The notes beneath the pieces are model-generated. The model had not been told where the DNA came from, did no database searches, and saw nothing but the letters and a program-made list of their open reading frames with translations. From Thalassobius sp034670005 (lineage in GTDB: Bacteria > Pseudomonadota > Alphaproteobacteria > Rhodobacterales > Rhodobacteraceae): DNA of 64,000 nt. This document shows, one piece after another, positions 24,520 through 32,549 of this stretch. A program made the position numbers and the translations under genes. The stretch is taken from the NCBI RefSeq assembly GCF_034670005.1, contig NZ_JAXMOH010000007.1:62001-126000 (forward strand). Reading direction: 5' to 3'. Every line of letters begins with the position of its first letter. The stretch's first letter is position 1.

Positions 24520-25962
24520 ATGACAAAATTTGCTGATCTGAAGCTCGCCCCGAAGGTACTCAAAGCCATTGAAGAGGCCGGGTACGAAACTCCCACCCCC
24601 ATTCAGGCCGGCGCGATTCCGCCCGCTTTGGAAGGTCGCGACGTTCTGGGTATCGCCCAGACCGGCACCGGCAAAACCGCCAGCTTCACGCTGCCGATGA
24701 TTACCATGCTGTCAAAGGGCAGGGCGCGGGCACGGATGCCGCGGTCCTTGGTGTTGTGCCCGACCCGGGAACTGGCCGCGCAGGTAGCGGAAAACTTCGA
24801 TGTTTATGCCAAGCATGTGAAGCTGACCAAGGCGTTGCTGATCGGTGGCGTTTCGTTCAATGAACAGGACAAACTGATCGACAAGGGCGTCGACGTGCTC
24901 ATCGCCACGCCGGGCCGTCTGCTGGATCATTTCGAACGTGGTAAGCTGTTGCTGACCGGTGTTCAGATCATGGTGGTCGACGAAGCCGACCGGATGCTCG
25001 ACATGGGCTTCATCCCCGATATCGAACGTATCTTCAGCCTGACACCGTTCACGCGCCAGACGCTTTTCTTCTCTGCGACGATGGCCCCCGAGATCGAGCG
25101 GATCACCAATACCTTCCTGTCCAACCCGGAACGGATCGAAATCGCCCGTCAGGCGACCGCGTCGGAAACCATTACGCAGGGCGTGGTCAAGTTCAAAGGG
25201 TCGCGCAAGGATCGCGAAGCCAGCGAAAAGCGCAAGCTGCTGCGGGCATTGATCGAAGGCGAAGGCGATAAACTGAAGAACGCGATCATCTTCTGCAACC
25301 GCAAAACGGATGTAGATATTGTCGCGAAATCGCTGAAAAAATACGGATATGACGCATCTCCGATCCATGGTGACCTGGAACAGTCTCAGCGTACCAAGAC
25401 GCTGGATCAGTTCCGCGATGGATCGCTGCGCTTTCTAATCGCTTCTGATGTCGCGGCGCGCGGTCTGGATGTTCCCAGCGTAAGCCATGTGATCAATTTC
25501 GATGTGCCGGGCCATGCCGAAGACTATGTGCACCGGATCGGTCGTACGGGCCGGGCCGGACGTGAGGGGACAGCGATTACCATTTGCGCTCCGCGTGATG
25601 AAAAGGCGTTCGACGCCGTCGAAGCGCTGGTTCAAAGAGAAGTCCCACGCCTGGAAAATCCGCTGAAGGATCAGGCACCGGCAGCGCCCCGCAGCAGGGC
25701 AAAGAAAGAAACCGAGACCCAGCACGAAGCCGCGGCACCGGTTCAGGAACAATCTTCGGCTCCCGCGCAGGAGAAACCTGCAGCCCCAGCCAAGGAACAA
25801 CCGCGTCAGGATAGCCGAAAAGACGTGCGTAATAACAAAGATGACGATGGCGGCCGATCGCGCCGGTCATCGTCGCGCCGCCGCGACGATAACATCGTCG
25901 GAATGGGCGATCACATGCCGTCATTCATCGCGCTGAGCTTTGACGAACGTCGCACACATTGA
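24520..25962 (+). CDS. DEAD-box ATP-dependent RNA helicase (RhlE type)
   Basis: 480 residues. All helicase motifs are present in order: Q motif (YETPTPIQAGAIPPAL), I AQTGTGKT, Ia PTRELA, TPGRLLD, II DEAD (VVDEADRMLDMGF), III SAT, IV IIFCNRK, V ARGLDVPSV, VI HRIGRTGRAG. The tail after residue 385 is a low-complexity Ala, Gln, Glu and Lys region ending in an Arg/Ser-rich stretch, typical of RhlE-like cold-shock and ribosome-assembly helicases. It unwinds RNA in the cytoplasm during ribosome biogenesis or mRNA decay. It is monocistronic and ends in a strong terminator. Confidence 0.95.
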   Translation: MTKFADLKLAPKVLKAIEEAGYETPTPIQAGAIPPALEGRDVLGIAQTGTGKTASFTLPMITMLSKGRARARMPRSLVLCPTRELAAQVAENFDVYAKHVKLTKALLIGGVSFNEQDKLIDKGVDVLIATPGRLLDHFERGKLLLTGVQIMVVDEADRMLDMGFIPDIERIFSLTPFTRQTLFFSATMAPEIERITNTFLSNPERIEIARQATASETITQGVVKFKGSRKDREASEKRKLLRALIEGEGDKLKNAIIFCNRKTDVDIVAKSLKKYGYDASPIHGDLEQSQRTKTLDQFRDGSLRFLIASDVAARGLDVPSVSHVINFDVPGHAEDYVHRIGRTGRAGREGTAITICAPRDEKAFDAVEALVQREVPRLENPLKDQAPAAPRSRAKKETETQHEAAAPVQEQSSAPAQEKPAAPAKEQPRQDSRKDVRNNKDDDGGRSRRSSSRRRDDNIVGMGDHMPSFIALSFDERRTH

Positions 25963-25980
25963 TCTCTTTGAAATAGCTAT

Positions 25981-26008
25981 AAAAAAGCCGCCTCTTGGGC
26001 GGCTTTTT
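25981..26008. terminator. Bidirectional terminator between helicase and nlpD-like gene
   Basis: AAAAAAGCCGCC / GGCGGCTTTTT with a TCTTG loop. The A run before and the T run after the stem allow termination in both directions between these convergent genes. Confidence 0.92.
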
Positions 26009-26054
26009 CTTTGGGTTCGTCAACTGTCCACAGATCTGCCGACCGGTTGAGGGA

Positions 26055-27290
26055 TCAGTTCAGATAGGGCATCGGATCGACACTGTCGAAGCCTTTACGG
26101 ACTTCGAAATGCACATAATTCGATTTACCACTGCGGATCTTGGCGATGGGCTGACCGCGTTTCACACTGTCACCTTTTTCGACTTTGATCCCGTCAAGAT
26201 TGGCATAGACCGTCAGCAGTCCGCCGGTATGCTTGATCACAACGATCGGCACCTTGTCGGCATCCGAGGTGATCGCGGCAACTGTGCCTTCTTTCGCTGC
26301 TGTGACCGGCGTGCCGGAGGCGGCGGAAATGTCGATCCCGTCGGTTTTGCCCTTCTTGTATTCGCGAATGATGCTGCCATTGACTGGCATGTCCATCTTT
26401 GCGGATGTGCTGGCCTTGGTTTGGGACCTGCCCAGATCGGGTGTTTTCGGTTTGGCGACGGGTTGTGCCGCAGGAATGGTTTTTTCCTGCGGTAGTGGTT
26501 TCTTTGCGCTTGGCGGGGTGGGGGTCGGGCTGCCTTCGCCGGGGATAGTGGTCTTTTGGGACTGCGCTGCTGCTGCCGATTTTTGCGCGGTTTCGGCGTC
26601 GGGCACCGGAATCAGCAGGAATTGGCCTTCGCGGATGGTGAAATCCGGGCCCAGCCCATTCCATTCGGCCAAGGCTCGCACGCTGACATTGTACAGCCGT
26701 GAAATCGTATAGGCGGTTTCGCCGCGCACGACCTTGTGGCGGATCGGTTCAATGCCGATCTGCGGTTTGGCATTGGGTATGGGGTCGGAAGCTGTGACAG
26801 GTTGGGCTGCGGGTTTCAGCGCTGCGGTCTGTACCTGCGCCGGTTTCGCCCGGTCGATGGCTCCGCCTGCCAGAGAGGCGATGTCGACATTGCTGGGGGG
26901 CTGGATTGGTCCGGTACTGCGTGCGCCGGTGGCGGGCGACGGTTCTTCGACTCGCGCCGGTAGGGCCAGAACCTCGTTTTTGCGCAGCGGGTCATCCGGT
27001 GATAACCCATTATACCGCGCCAGTTCCGCGGGGTTGATACCGACCCGTTGGGCCACTTCCGTTACGCTGTCGCCGTTCTTGGCGACCGCCACCTGATAAG
27101 AGGGATAGGAAATGACGCCCCGATTGTCGGGGTCGGGGCGATGGCCGCTTGCCATTCGGGCCGCGTCGGTGGTGCTGAACGCGTTTCCGAAATTGCCGCG
27201 CAGGTCAAAATCCAATGGCTGGTCGCAGCCAGCCAGAAGCGCCAGGGCCGAAACGGCCCAAATCAGGCGTGATTTTTGGGAATAATACAT
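26055..27290 (-). CDS. NlpD/DipM-like lipoprotein with two LysM domains and degenerate M23 peptidase domain
   Basis: 411 residues. The N-terminus is a lipoprotein signal (AVSALALLAGC, lipobox cysteine 22). Two LysM peptidoglycan-binding domains follow (VAVAKNGDSVTEVAQRVGIN and KVVRGETAYTISRLYNVSV), then a Pro/Lys-rich linker and a C-terminal LytM/M23 domain. The zinc site is changed: the first motif is TDGIDISA where active enzymes have HxxxD, and the last is YVHFEV instead of HxH. Such domains are catalytically inactive and activate cell-wall amidases at division, as NlpD and EnvC do. It is the third gene of surE-pcm-nlpD, a conserved order, with 83 bp to pcm. Confidence 0.9.
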   Translation of the reverse strand: MYYSQKSRLIWAVSALALLAGCDQPLDFDLRGNFGNAFSTTDAARMASGHRPDPDNRGVISYPSYQVAVAKNGDSVTEVAQRVGINPAELARYNGLSPDDPLRKNEVLALPARVEEPSPATGARSTGPIQPPSNVDIASLAGGAIDRAKPAQVQTAALKPAAQPVTASDPIPNAKPQIGIEPIRHKVVRGETAYTISRLYNVSVRALAEWNGLGPDFTIREGQFLLIPVPDAETAQKSAAAAQSQKTTIPGEGSPTPTPPSAKKPLPQEKTIPAAQPVAKPKTPDLGRSQTKASTSAKMDMPVNGSIIREYKKGKTDGIDISAASGTPVTAAKEGTVAAITSDADKVPIVVIKHTGGLLTVYANLDGIKVEKGDSVKRGQPIAKIRSGKSNYVHFEVRKGFDSVDPMPYLN

Positions 27291-27373
27291 CTCGATTTCC
27301 TCAGTTTCTGCCTGCCCCTTGTTGGCCGGGGCTTGGTCACCTGTAAGTCTTCGTTTCCGAGCGTTTGCCGGTT

Positions 27374-28024
27374 TTAGCTTTCACGCCCCACCCCTTCCAG
27401 CAACGGGACAAAACGTACCGGGCGCAATTCTTCATATTCAAATCCGTCGTCGTTTCGGGTGACGCGGATCAGGCTTTGCACATGGTCCGACTGCCCTACC
27501 GGCAGCACCATGATACCCCCGATCTTCAATTGCGCCAAGAGCGGCGGCGGCGGGTCTTCGGCGGCGGCGGTGACGATGATGCGGTCGAACGGAGCCTGAT
27601 CGGGCAAACCGAAGCTGCCATCGGCGGTAAAGGCTGTGATATTGCTGAGATCCAGTGCCTCGAAAATATCGCGCGCTTCGCGCACCAGTCGGGAATGCCG
27701 GTCGACGGTATAGACCCGGCGGGCCAGTTGGCTGAGGATCGCGGCCTGATAGCCGGACCCAGTGCCAACCTCCAGCACCTTGTCGCGTGGCTGCACGTCC
27801 AGCGCCTGGGTCATCAGGGCAACCACGGAAGGTTGACTTATGGTCTGACCACAGGCGATCGGCAATGGCATGTCTTCATAGGCGCGTTCAGAGAAAAGCC
27901 CCTTGATGAAACCGCCGCGGTCGATTTTTTCCATCGCTTCCAGCACGCGCGGATCAGTCACGCCCTTTGACCGGAGCGCGAACAGAAACTGCATCTTGCG
28001 GGTGGCGATGTCGTCGTCGTTCAT
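27374..28024 (-). CDS. pcm: Protein-L-isoaspartate O-methyltransferase
   Basis: 216 residues. It methylates L-isoaspartyl residues in damaged proteins with S-adenosylmethionine, starting their repair. Seen are the family N-terminus (VTDPRVLEAMEKIDRGGFI), PLPIACGQTISQPSVVALMT, the SAM-binding loop LEVGTGSGYQAAILSQLA and the post-I acid VYTVDRH. Start ATG 28024 overlaps the surE stop (ATGA), so the two are translationally coupled. The order surE-pcm-nlpD is conserved in proteobacteria and relates to stress survival. Confidence 0.96.
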   Translation of the reverse strand: MNDDDIATRKMQFLFALRSKGVTDPRVLEAMEKIDRGGFIKGLFSERAYEDMPLPIACGQTISQPSVVALMTQALDVQPRDKVLEVGTGSGYQAAILSQLARRVYTVDRHSRLVREARDIFEALDLSNITAFTADGSFGLPDQAPFDRIIVTAAAEDPPPPLLAQLKIGGIMVLPVGQSDHVQSLIRVTRNDDGFEYEELRPVRFVPLLEGVGRES

Positions 28025-28803
28025 TCGATGGCTTTCAACTGATCCAGCACGTCATGGGCGGTCAGATCGGCGCGCATTGGGGTGACCGAAATATAGCCAT
28101 CCAGATTGACCGCAGCGTCGCTGCCGGCTGCCGTCGGGATATGCTGATCGCCGCCCTTAATCCAAAGAAATTGACGTCCCGAGGGCGACCGGTGCGGTTC
28201 GATCCCGAAATGGGTGTGACGACGGAAACCTTGCGGCGCGATCCGTGCGCCTTTCACGTCCCCGGCCGGGATCGGCGGGAAGTTGACGTTGAAGAACAGC
28301 TGGTAATCTTCTTCATCTTCGGGCAGGGCAGCCAGCAATTTGCGGATCAACGTGGCACCATGCTGTTCGGCGGCTTCGAACGGATTTTCAGCCTGAAAAT
28401 TATACGGACCCAGATATTGCGATAATGCGATCGACCGGATGCCCTGAAGCGCGCCTTCCATCGCTCCGCCCAGAGTGCCGGAATAAAGCGCGTTTTCAGC
28501 GGAATTATTGCCGCGATTGACACCGGACAGGATCAGGTCAGGGCGGTCGTCGCCCATGACGTGATGGATGCCGGCCAGAACGCAATCGGCGGGGCTTCCT
28601 TCGGCGGCATAGCGGCGCGGACCCATCTTGGCGACCATCATCGGATGGGTGTAGCTGATGCAATGCCCAACGCCGGATTGTTCAAAAGCGGGTGCGACGA
28701 CCCAGACTTCGCCTTCAGGGCCAGCAAGATCTTCGGCGATGATTTCCAGAACCTTCAGTCCCGGTGCGTTGATGCCGTCGTCATTGGTGATGAGAATGCG
28801 CAA
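28021..28803 (-). CDS. surE: 5'/3'-nucleotidase SurE
   Basis: 260 residues. The start is TTG at 28803, because the family begins exactly with MRILITNDDG and no in-frame ATG is close; a GGGGGCAGG sequence serves as ribosome binding site. The metal-binding Asp pair is in TNDDGINAPG, followed by VAPAFEQSGVGHCISY, and DLILSGVNRGNNSAENALYSG, all hallmark segments. The enzyme dephosphorylates nucleotides and short polyphosphates under stress. It overlaps pcm by 4 bp. Confidence 0.95.
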   Translation of the reverse strand: MRILITNDDGINAPGLKVLEIIAEDLAGPEGEVWVVAPAFEQSGVGHCISYTHPMMVAKMGPRRYAAEGSPADCVLAGIHHVMGDDRPDLILSGVNRGNNSAENALYSGTLGGAMEGALQGIRSIALSQYLGPYNFQAENPFEAAEQHGATLIRKLLAALPEDEEDYQLFFNVNFPPIPAGDVKGARIAPQGFRRHTHFGIEPHRSPSGRQFLWIKGGDQHIPTAAGSDAAVNLDGYISVTPMRADLTAHDVLDQLKAIE

Positions 28804-28943
28804 ATGCCTGCCCCCGATATGCTTGGGAACTTAGTAGAGAATGGGCGCGGGCGGGGCAAGCGCTGTGCGGCTCTGGGGGGGCACGTGCGGGGGCTTTCAG
28901 CAAACAACTCCGACAGCGCCTCAGTTCGGGGCAATGTTGGCGC

Positions 28944-29582
28944 TCAGAGCGTTTCCAGCAGACGTTTTGCCTCTTCGCGCGGATCAATCAGGTCGCTGCG
29001 ATCTTCGCCGGGGAAAAACCGGGCACGATTGGCCGTTGCCAGCGGTCGGGGGGCCAGAAGGCGGACTCGGGGACCGGTGGTTTCGGTTTCTGCTGCCCAA
29101 CTTTGAGCCAGCGCGACCTGCGCCGCCTTGGTCGCGCCATAAGCCCCAAAAAATTTCTGTCCCGCGCGCTGGTCATCGAAGAACAAGGCGGTGCCTGTTT
29201 CGCCCAGCAATGGCGCGACATAGGTGATCAACCGGCCTGTTGCGGTGACATTGCAATTGACCGATTTTTCCCAGTCCTTGGCGTCAATGAATTGAGCCGG
29301 GGACAGCGGGGCGGCATGAATTGCGGTATGGGCCCAGATATCCAGCGCGCCCCAGCGGTCATAAATGCTGCGGCAGAGCTGCGCCATCGCATCTGCATTG
29401 GTGATATCCATCGGGGCGAGTGTTGCCTGACCGCCAAGCGCCTGAATGCGGTCGTCGAGGTCTTCCAGGGCGCCGGTTGTACGGGCCACGGCGACGATAT
29501 GATGGGTCTGGCAAAGCGCTTCGGCCAATCCCGCGCCAAGTCCGCGCGACGCGCCGGTGATGAGTGCGATTTTCTGTGTCAT
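28944..29582 (-). CDS. SDR family oxidoreductase
   Basis: 212 residues with the classical short-chain dehydrogenase pattern: TGASRGLGAGLAEAL as NAD(P)-binding loop, MDITNADAM, an INC/NNAG-equivalent region (NCNVTATGRLITYVAP) and Tyr-x3-Lys in FGAYGATKAAQVALAQ. Catalytic Tyr and Lys are thus present. The substrate is unknown. ATG 29582 begins the conserved domain. It lies upstream of surE with a 140-bp gap that includes GC-rich DNA, on the same strand as surE and the DUF2199 gene. Confidence 0.9.
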   Translation of the reverse strand: MTQKIALITGASRGLGAGLAEALCQTHHIVAVARTTGALEDLDDRIQALGGQATLAPMDITNADAMAQLCRSIYDRWGALDIWAHTAIHAAPLSPAQFIDAKDWEKSVNCNVTATGRLITYVAPLLGETGTALFFDDQRAGQKFFGAYGATKAAQVALAQSWAAETETTGPRVRLLAPRPLATANRARFFPGEDRSDLIDPREEAKRLLETL

Positions 29583-29690
29583 ACCGGGGATGTGCGATCT
29601 ACGGCGGGCCACGTCAAGAGCAAAGCAGATCTTGGCACGATTGCAATCTGCCGCATGGCATATTCCCCGGTATTTTGCGTCTGGATTTAT

Positions 29691-30263
29691 TCAGTCATGC
29701 AACAGATGCGGCCGTATGTCCTGACCGAAGGCGGCATAGATGTCGAGCAGCTGATCGAAGCTTATCCCGTCGATTTGTGCCTGCGCCAACGGACCGGACA
29801 GCGCTTTTGCTACCGGACGCACATCGGCGTCGGGGAAATGCAGCATGACAGGCAGGGGCGTTGTGGTGACCTCTTCGAAGCCGGGCAGGATATTGGCCAG
29901 ATCGGCCGGGCATTCGTCAATCGAGGGGGCATCGTTCCCATCGAACGTATCGAGATAGGCATAGAAAGCGTCCTGAGCCAAACGCACCCAAGGGGTCATG
30001 TGAAAGACCTCGTCGCTGCCCTCTATTGGCAGCGACAGCACGACGCGGATGAACCGATCGTCGCCGTGGCGGCACAGGTCCGGGGCCAGTTGATCCTCTC
30101 CCACTTTGACGAAGGGGGCATCGTTGCGCGCCTCGTGCGGCCAACTGGACGGATGATCAAAGCCCAGATCAAATACGCCAGAGAAACTTTGTCCGCAACA
30201 GGGGCATTGACGGTCGGGATTGTTGAAACGTCGCCACCGCGCGTCGAGATCAAGCAGAGCCAT
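29691..30263 (-). CDS. DUF2199 domain protein
   Basis: 190 residues. The zinc-ribbon-like start CPCCGQSFSGVFDLGFDHP followed by SSW, and later RVVLSLPIEGSDEVFHMTPWV and LPGFEEVTTTPLPVMLHF, match the DUF2199 family, whose function is unknown. ATG 30263 was chosen from the family length; GGAAAG is upstream. It has no signal peptide or membrane segment. It may form a loose operon with the SDR gene downstream. Confidence 0.82.
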   Translation of the reverse strand: MALLDLDARWRRFNNPDRQCPCCGQSFSGVFDLGFDHPSSWPHEARNDAPFVKVGEDQLAPDLCRHGDDRFIRVVLSLPIEGSDEVFHMTPWVRLAQDAFYAYLDTFDGNDAPSIDECPADLANILPGFEEVTTTPLPVMLHFPDADVRPVAKALSGPLAQAQIDGISFDQLLDIYAAFGQDIRPHLLHD

Positions 30264-30334
30264 CCGGGGGTCTTTCCTTGCCGCAATTGGCCCGCACACT
30301 AGGCCGGGCGGGGCAGCGCGGCAAGGGGCGCGGA

Positions 30335-30628
30335 TCAGTGCCCGGGAATGCGCAGCGCCCGCGTGTCACTGCCGCGCCTCAGCGTCAGAGCACCGTCTTC
30401 TATCGCCGTAATCCGGGCGCCGTCGATCATGTCGCCGGTCCGGACCCGACGCACCCGTCCTTGCGAGAGTTTCAGATAGGCGGCGGTGCCCTGCGGTGTC
30501 AGCAAGGTGCCGATCAGGCTGGTATGCCCCATCGGAATTGCTTCGGTCTGGGTTGCCCCGGCCCGTGTCTTGGGATTGGGTTGGGTGGTGATCTTGGCGT
30601 TTGGATTGACAATACGGGTGACTGGCAT
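30335..30628 (-). CDS. Small PilP-like domain protein
   Basis: 97 residues from ATG 30628. The C-terminal 60 residues (TSLIGTLLTPQGTAAYLKLS, RVRRVRTGDMIDGARITAI, LTLRRGSDTRAL) align with the end of the 861-residue protein at 16119-18704 (LIGVYGQTRDRRALVRLS, KVQVGDRIDGGKVAAI). Both are PilP/GspC-like beta domains. The N-terminal 35 residues are basic and Thr/Pro-rich without a clear signal peptide. It may be a free-standing paralogue or partner of that domain. It lies between the DUF2199 gene and purF, all on the minus strand. Confidence 0.65.
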   Translation of the reverse strand: MPVTRIVNPNAKITTQPNPKTRAGATQTEAIPMGHTSLIGTLLTPQGTAAYLKLSQGRVRRVRTGDMIDGARITAIEDGALTLRRGSDTRALRIPGH

Positions 30629-30786
30629 GGGATCATTACTCTTGGAACGGTCCCTGTTCCGGTGGCAATAATCATGCCGGTTTCGGTCCGCGGGGAATAA
30701 TGCCGCGGCGGTCCGGATAGAGTCGTGCCGACGCGGCATTGTTTCCGCGCCGGCACCAATTCGGAATTGACCCTGCAGAAAGCGCG

Positions 30787-32253
30787 TTATTCCGCGGCCT
30801 TCAACTGGAAACCCTTCGCAATCATGTCGCTGGGGGCGACGGGGTATTCGCCGCTGAAACAGGCGTCACAATATTGCGGGCAGGAATTATTCCGACCCGA
30901 GGCTTCTCCGGCTGCGCGGTAGAGACCATCGAGTGAGATGAATTTCAGGCTGTCGACCGCCAGATGTTCGCGCATTTCCTCTTCGCTCATCGTCGCAGCC
31001 AGCAGTTTTTCGCGCTGCGGCGTGTCGACGCCATAGAAACAGGGCCAGGCGGTCGGCGGGCTGGCGATGCGGAAATGAACTTCGGCCGCGCCGGCATCGA
31101 GGATCATCTGCTTGATCTTACGACTGGTGGTGCCGCGCACCACGGAATCGTCGACCAGCACCACGCGTTTGCCGCGGATCAGCGCCCGGTTCACGTTCAG
31201 TTTCAGCCGAACCCCCATATTGCGGATCTGTTCAGTCGGTTCGATGAATGTCCGGCCCATATATTGGTTGCGGATGATCCCCATCCCATAGGGAATGCCG
31301 CTTTCATGGGCGAAGCCGATCGCCGCAGGGGTGCCGCTGTCGGGCACCGGGCAGACCAGATCGGCCTCAACCGGTGCTTCGCGCGCCAGTTCGACCCCGA
31401 TCTGACGACGGGTTTCATAGACCGACCGGCCGCCGATTATCGAATCGGGACGCGAAAAATAGACATGTTCGAAGATACAGAACTTCGGCGACTGCTTGCG
31501 GAAGGGGAAATGGCTTTGCACCCCGTCATCGGCGGTGATCACCACCATTTCGCCCGGTTCGATTTCGCGTACCAGCTCCGCGCCAATGATATCGAGCGCG
31601 CAGGTTTCCGAACTCAAGGCCCAGCCATCGCCGATCTTTCCCAGAACCAGCGGCCGTACGCCGAGCGGGTCGCGCACGCCGATCAGTTTGGTCCGGGTCA
31701 TCGCCACAATCGAAAACGCGCCTTCGACCCGGCGCAATGCGTCTTCCATCCGTTCGGGGATGTTGCGTTGTAGCGATCGGGCCATCAGATGGATGATGCA
31801 CTCGCTGTCCGAAGAGCTTTGGAAGATCGAGCCGCGCTCGATCAACTCGCGGCGCAATGCGATGGCGTTGGTGATATTGCCGTTATGGGCAATCGCAGCT
31901 CCGCCCATGGCGAATTCGCCGAAGAACGGCTGCACATCGCGGATGGCGGCGCCTTTCGATCCGGCAGTGGAGTAACGCACATGACCGATGGCCAGCGGAC
32001 CCGGCAGGGTTTCCATCAGCGATTGGCGGGTGAAATTATCGCGCACATATCCGAAGCGGCGGACGCTATTGAACCCTTCCGTAGGGTGGTGGCTGACGAT
32101 GCCGCCAGCTTCTTGGCCGCGATGCTGCAGGGCGTGCAGACCAAGGGCGACGAAATTAGCGGCATCGGCGACGCCGACAACGCCGAAAACGCCGCATTCC
32201 TCCTTCAGTTTGTCATCGTCGAAGGGGTGGGCGGGAGGCATATGTTTGGACAA
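30787..32253 (-). CDS. purF: Amidophosphoribosyltransferase
   Basis: 488 residues. It catalyses the first committed step of purine synthesis from PRPP and glutamine. A 19-residue propeptide precedes the catalytic Cys20 (KEECGVFGVVG). HALQHRGQEAGGI, ARSLQRN, the glutamine domain region and the PRPP loop VVLVDDSVVRGTTSRK are intact, and MAFE-like substrate segments occur (FRIASPPTAWPCFYG). The frame starts with TTG at 32253; ATG four codons later (32241) is an alternative. Gene order radA-cvpA-(Na/Pi)-purF resembles the cvpA-purF linkage of many proteobacteria, here interrupted by an oppositely oriented transporter. Confidence 0.96.
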   Translation of the reverse strand: MSKHMPPAHPFDDDKLKEECGVFGVVGVADAANFVALGLHALQHRGQEAGGIVSHHPTEGFNSVRRFGYVRDNFTRQSLMETLPGPLAIGHVRYSTAGSKGAAIRDVQPFFGEFAMGGAAIAHNGNITNAIALRRELIERGSIFQSSSDSECIIHLMARSLQRNIPERMEDALRRVEGAFSIVAMTRTKLIGVRDPLGVRPLVLGKIGDGWALSSETCALDIIGAELVREIEPGEMVVITADDGVQSHFPFRKQSPKFCIFEHVYFSRPDSIIGGRSVYETRRQIGVELAREAPVEADLVCPVPDSGTPAAIGFAHESGIPYGMGIIRNQYMGRTFIEPTEQIRNMGVRLKLNVNRALIRGKRVVLVDDSVVRGTTSRKIKQMILDAGAAEVHFRIASPPTAWPCFYGVDTPQREKLLAATMSEEEMREHLAVDSLKFISLDGLYRAAGEASGRNNSCPQYCDACFSGEYPVAPSDMIAKGFQLKAAE

Positions 32254-32549
32254 GGGGGGGCTCCGAATCCTCGTGGCAGCTTGAGGCCCGTCTTAAGGGG
32301 TTGCGCCAAGTATGTCACGAAAGGATCACAATTCGAAGTGTCGCACGCTTTCGCGAACGGTTTGTGATCTTTGGCAGCAGGTTTTCACCCCGGTTTTTTA
32401 ACATAAAGGGGAGCTTGCTGATATCCGAACTACCTTTCCGAGATATATCTTATCAGTTGCGGACTTGACGTCGTCCCGATGAACGCTGTTTGCTGGCCTG
32501 CACCCGGCTGCATGATCGCAATCGGTTTAAGCACTTGGTATCAAGCTGA

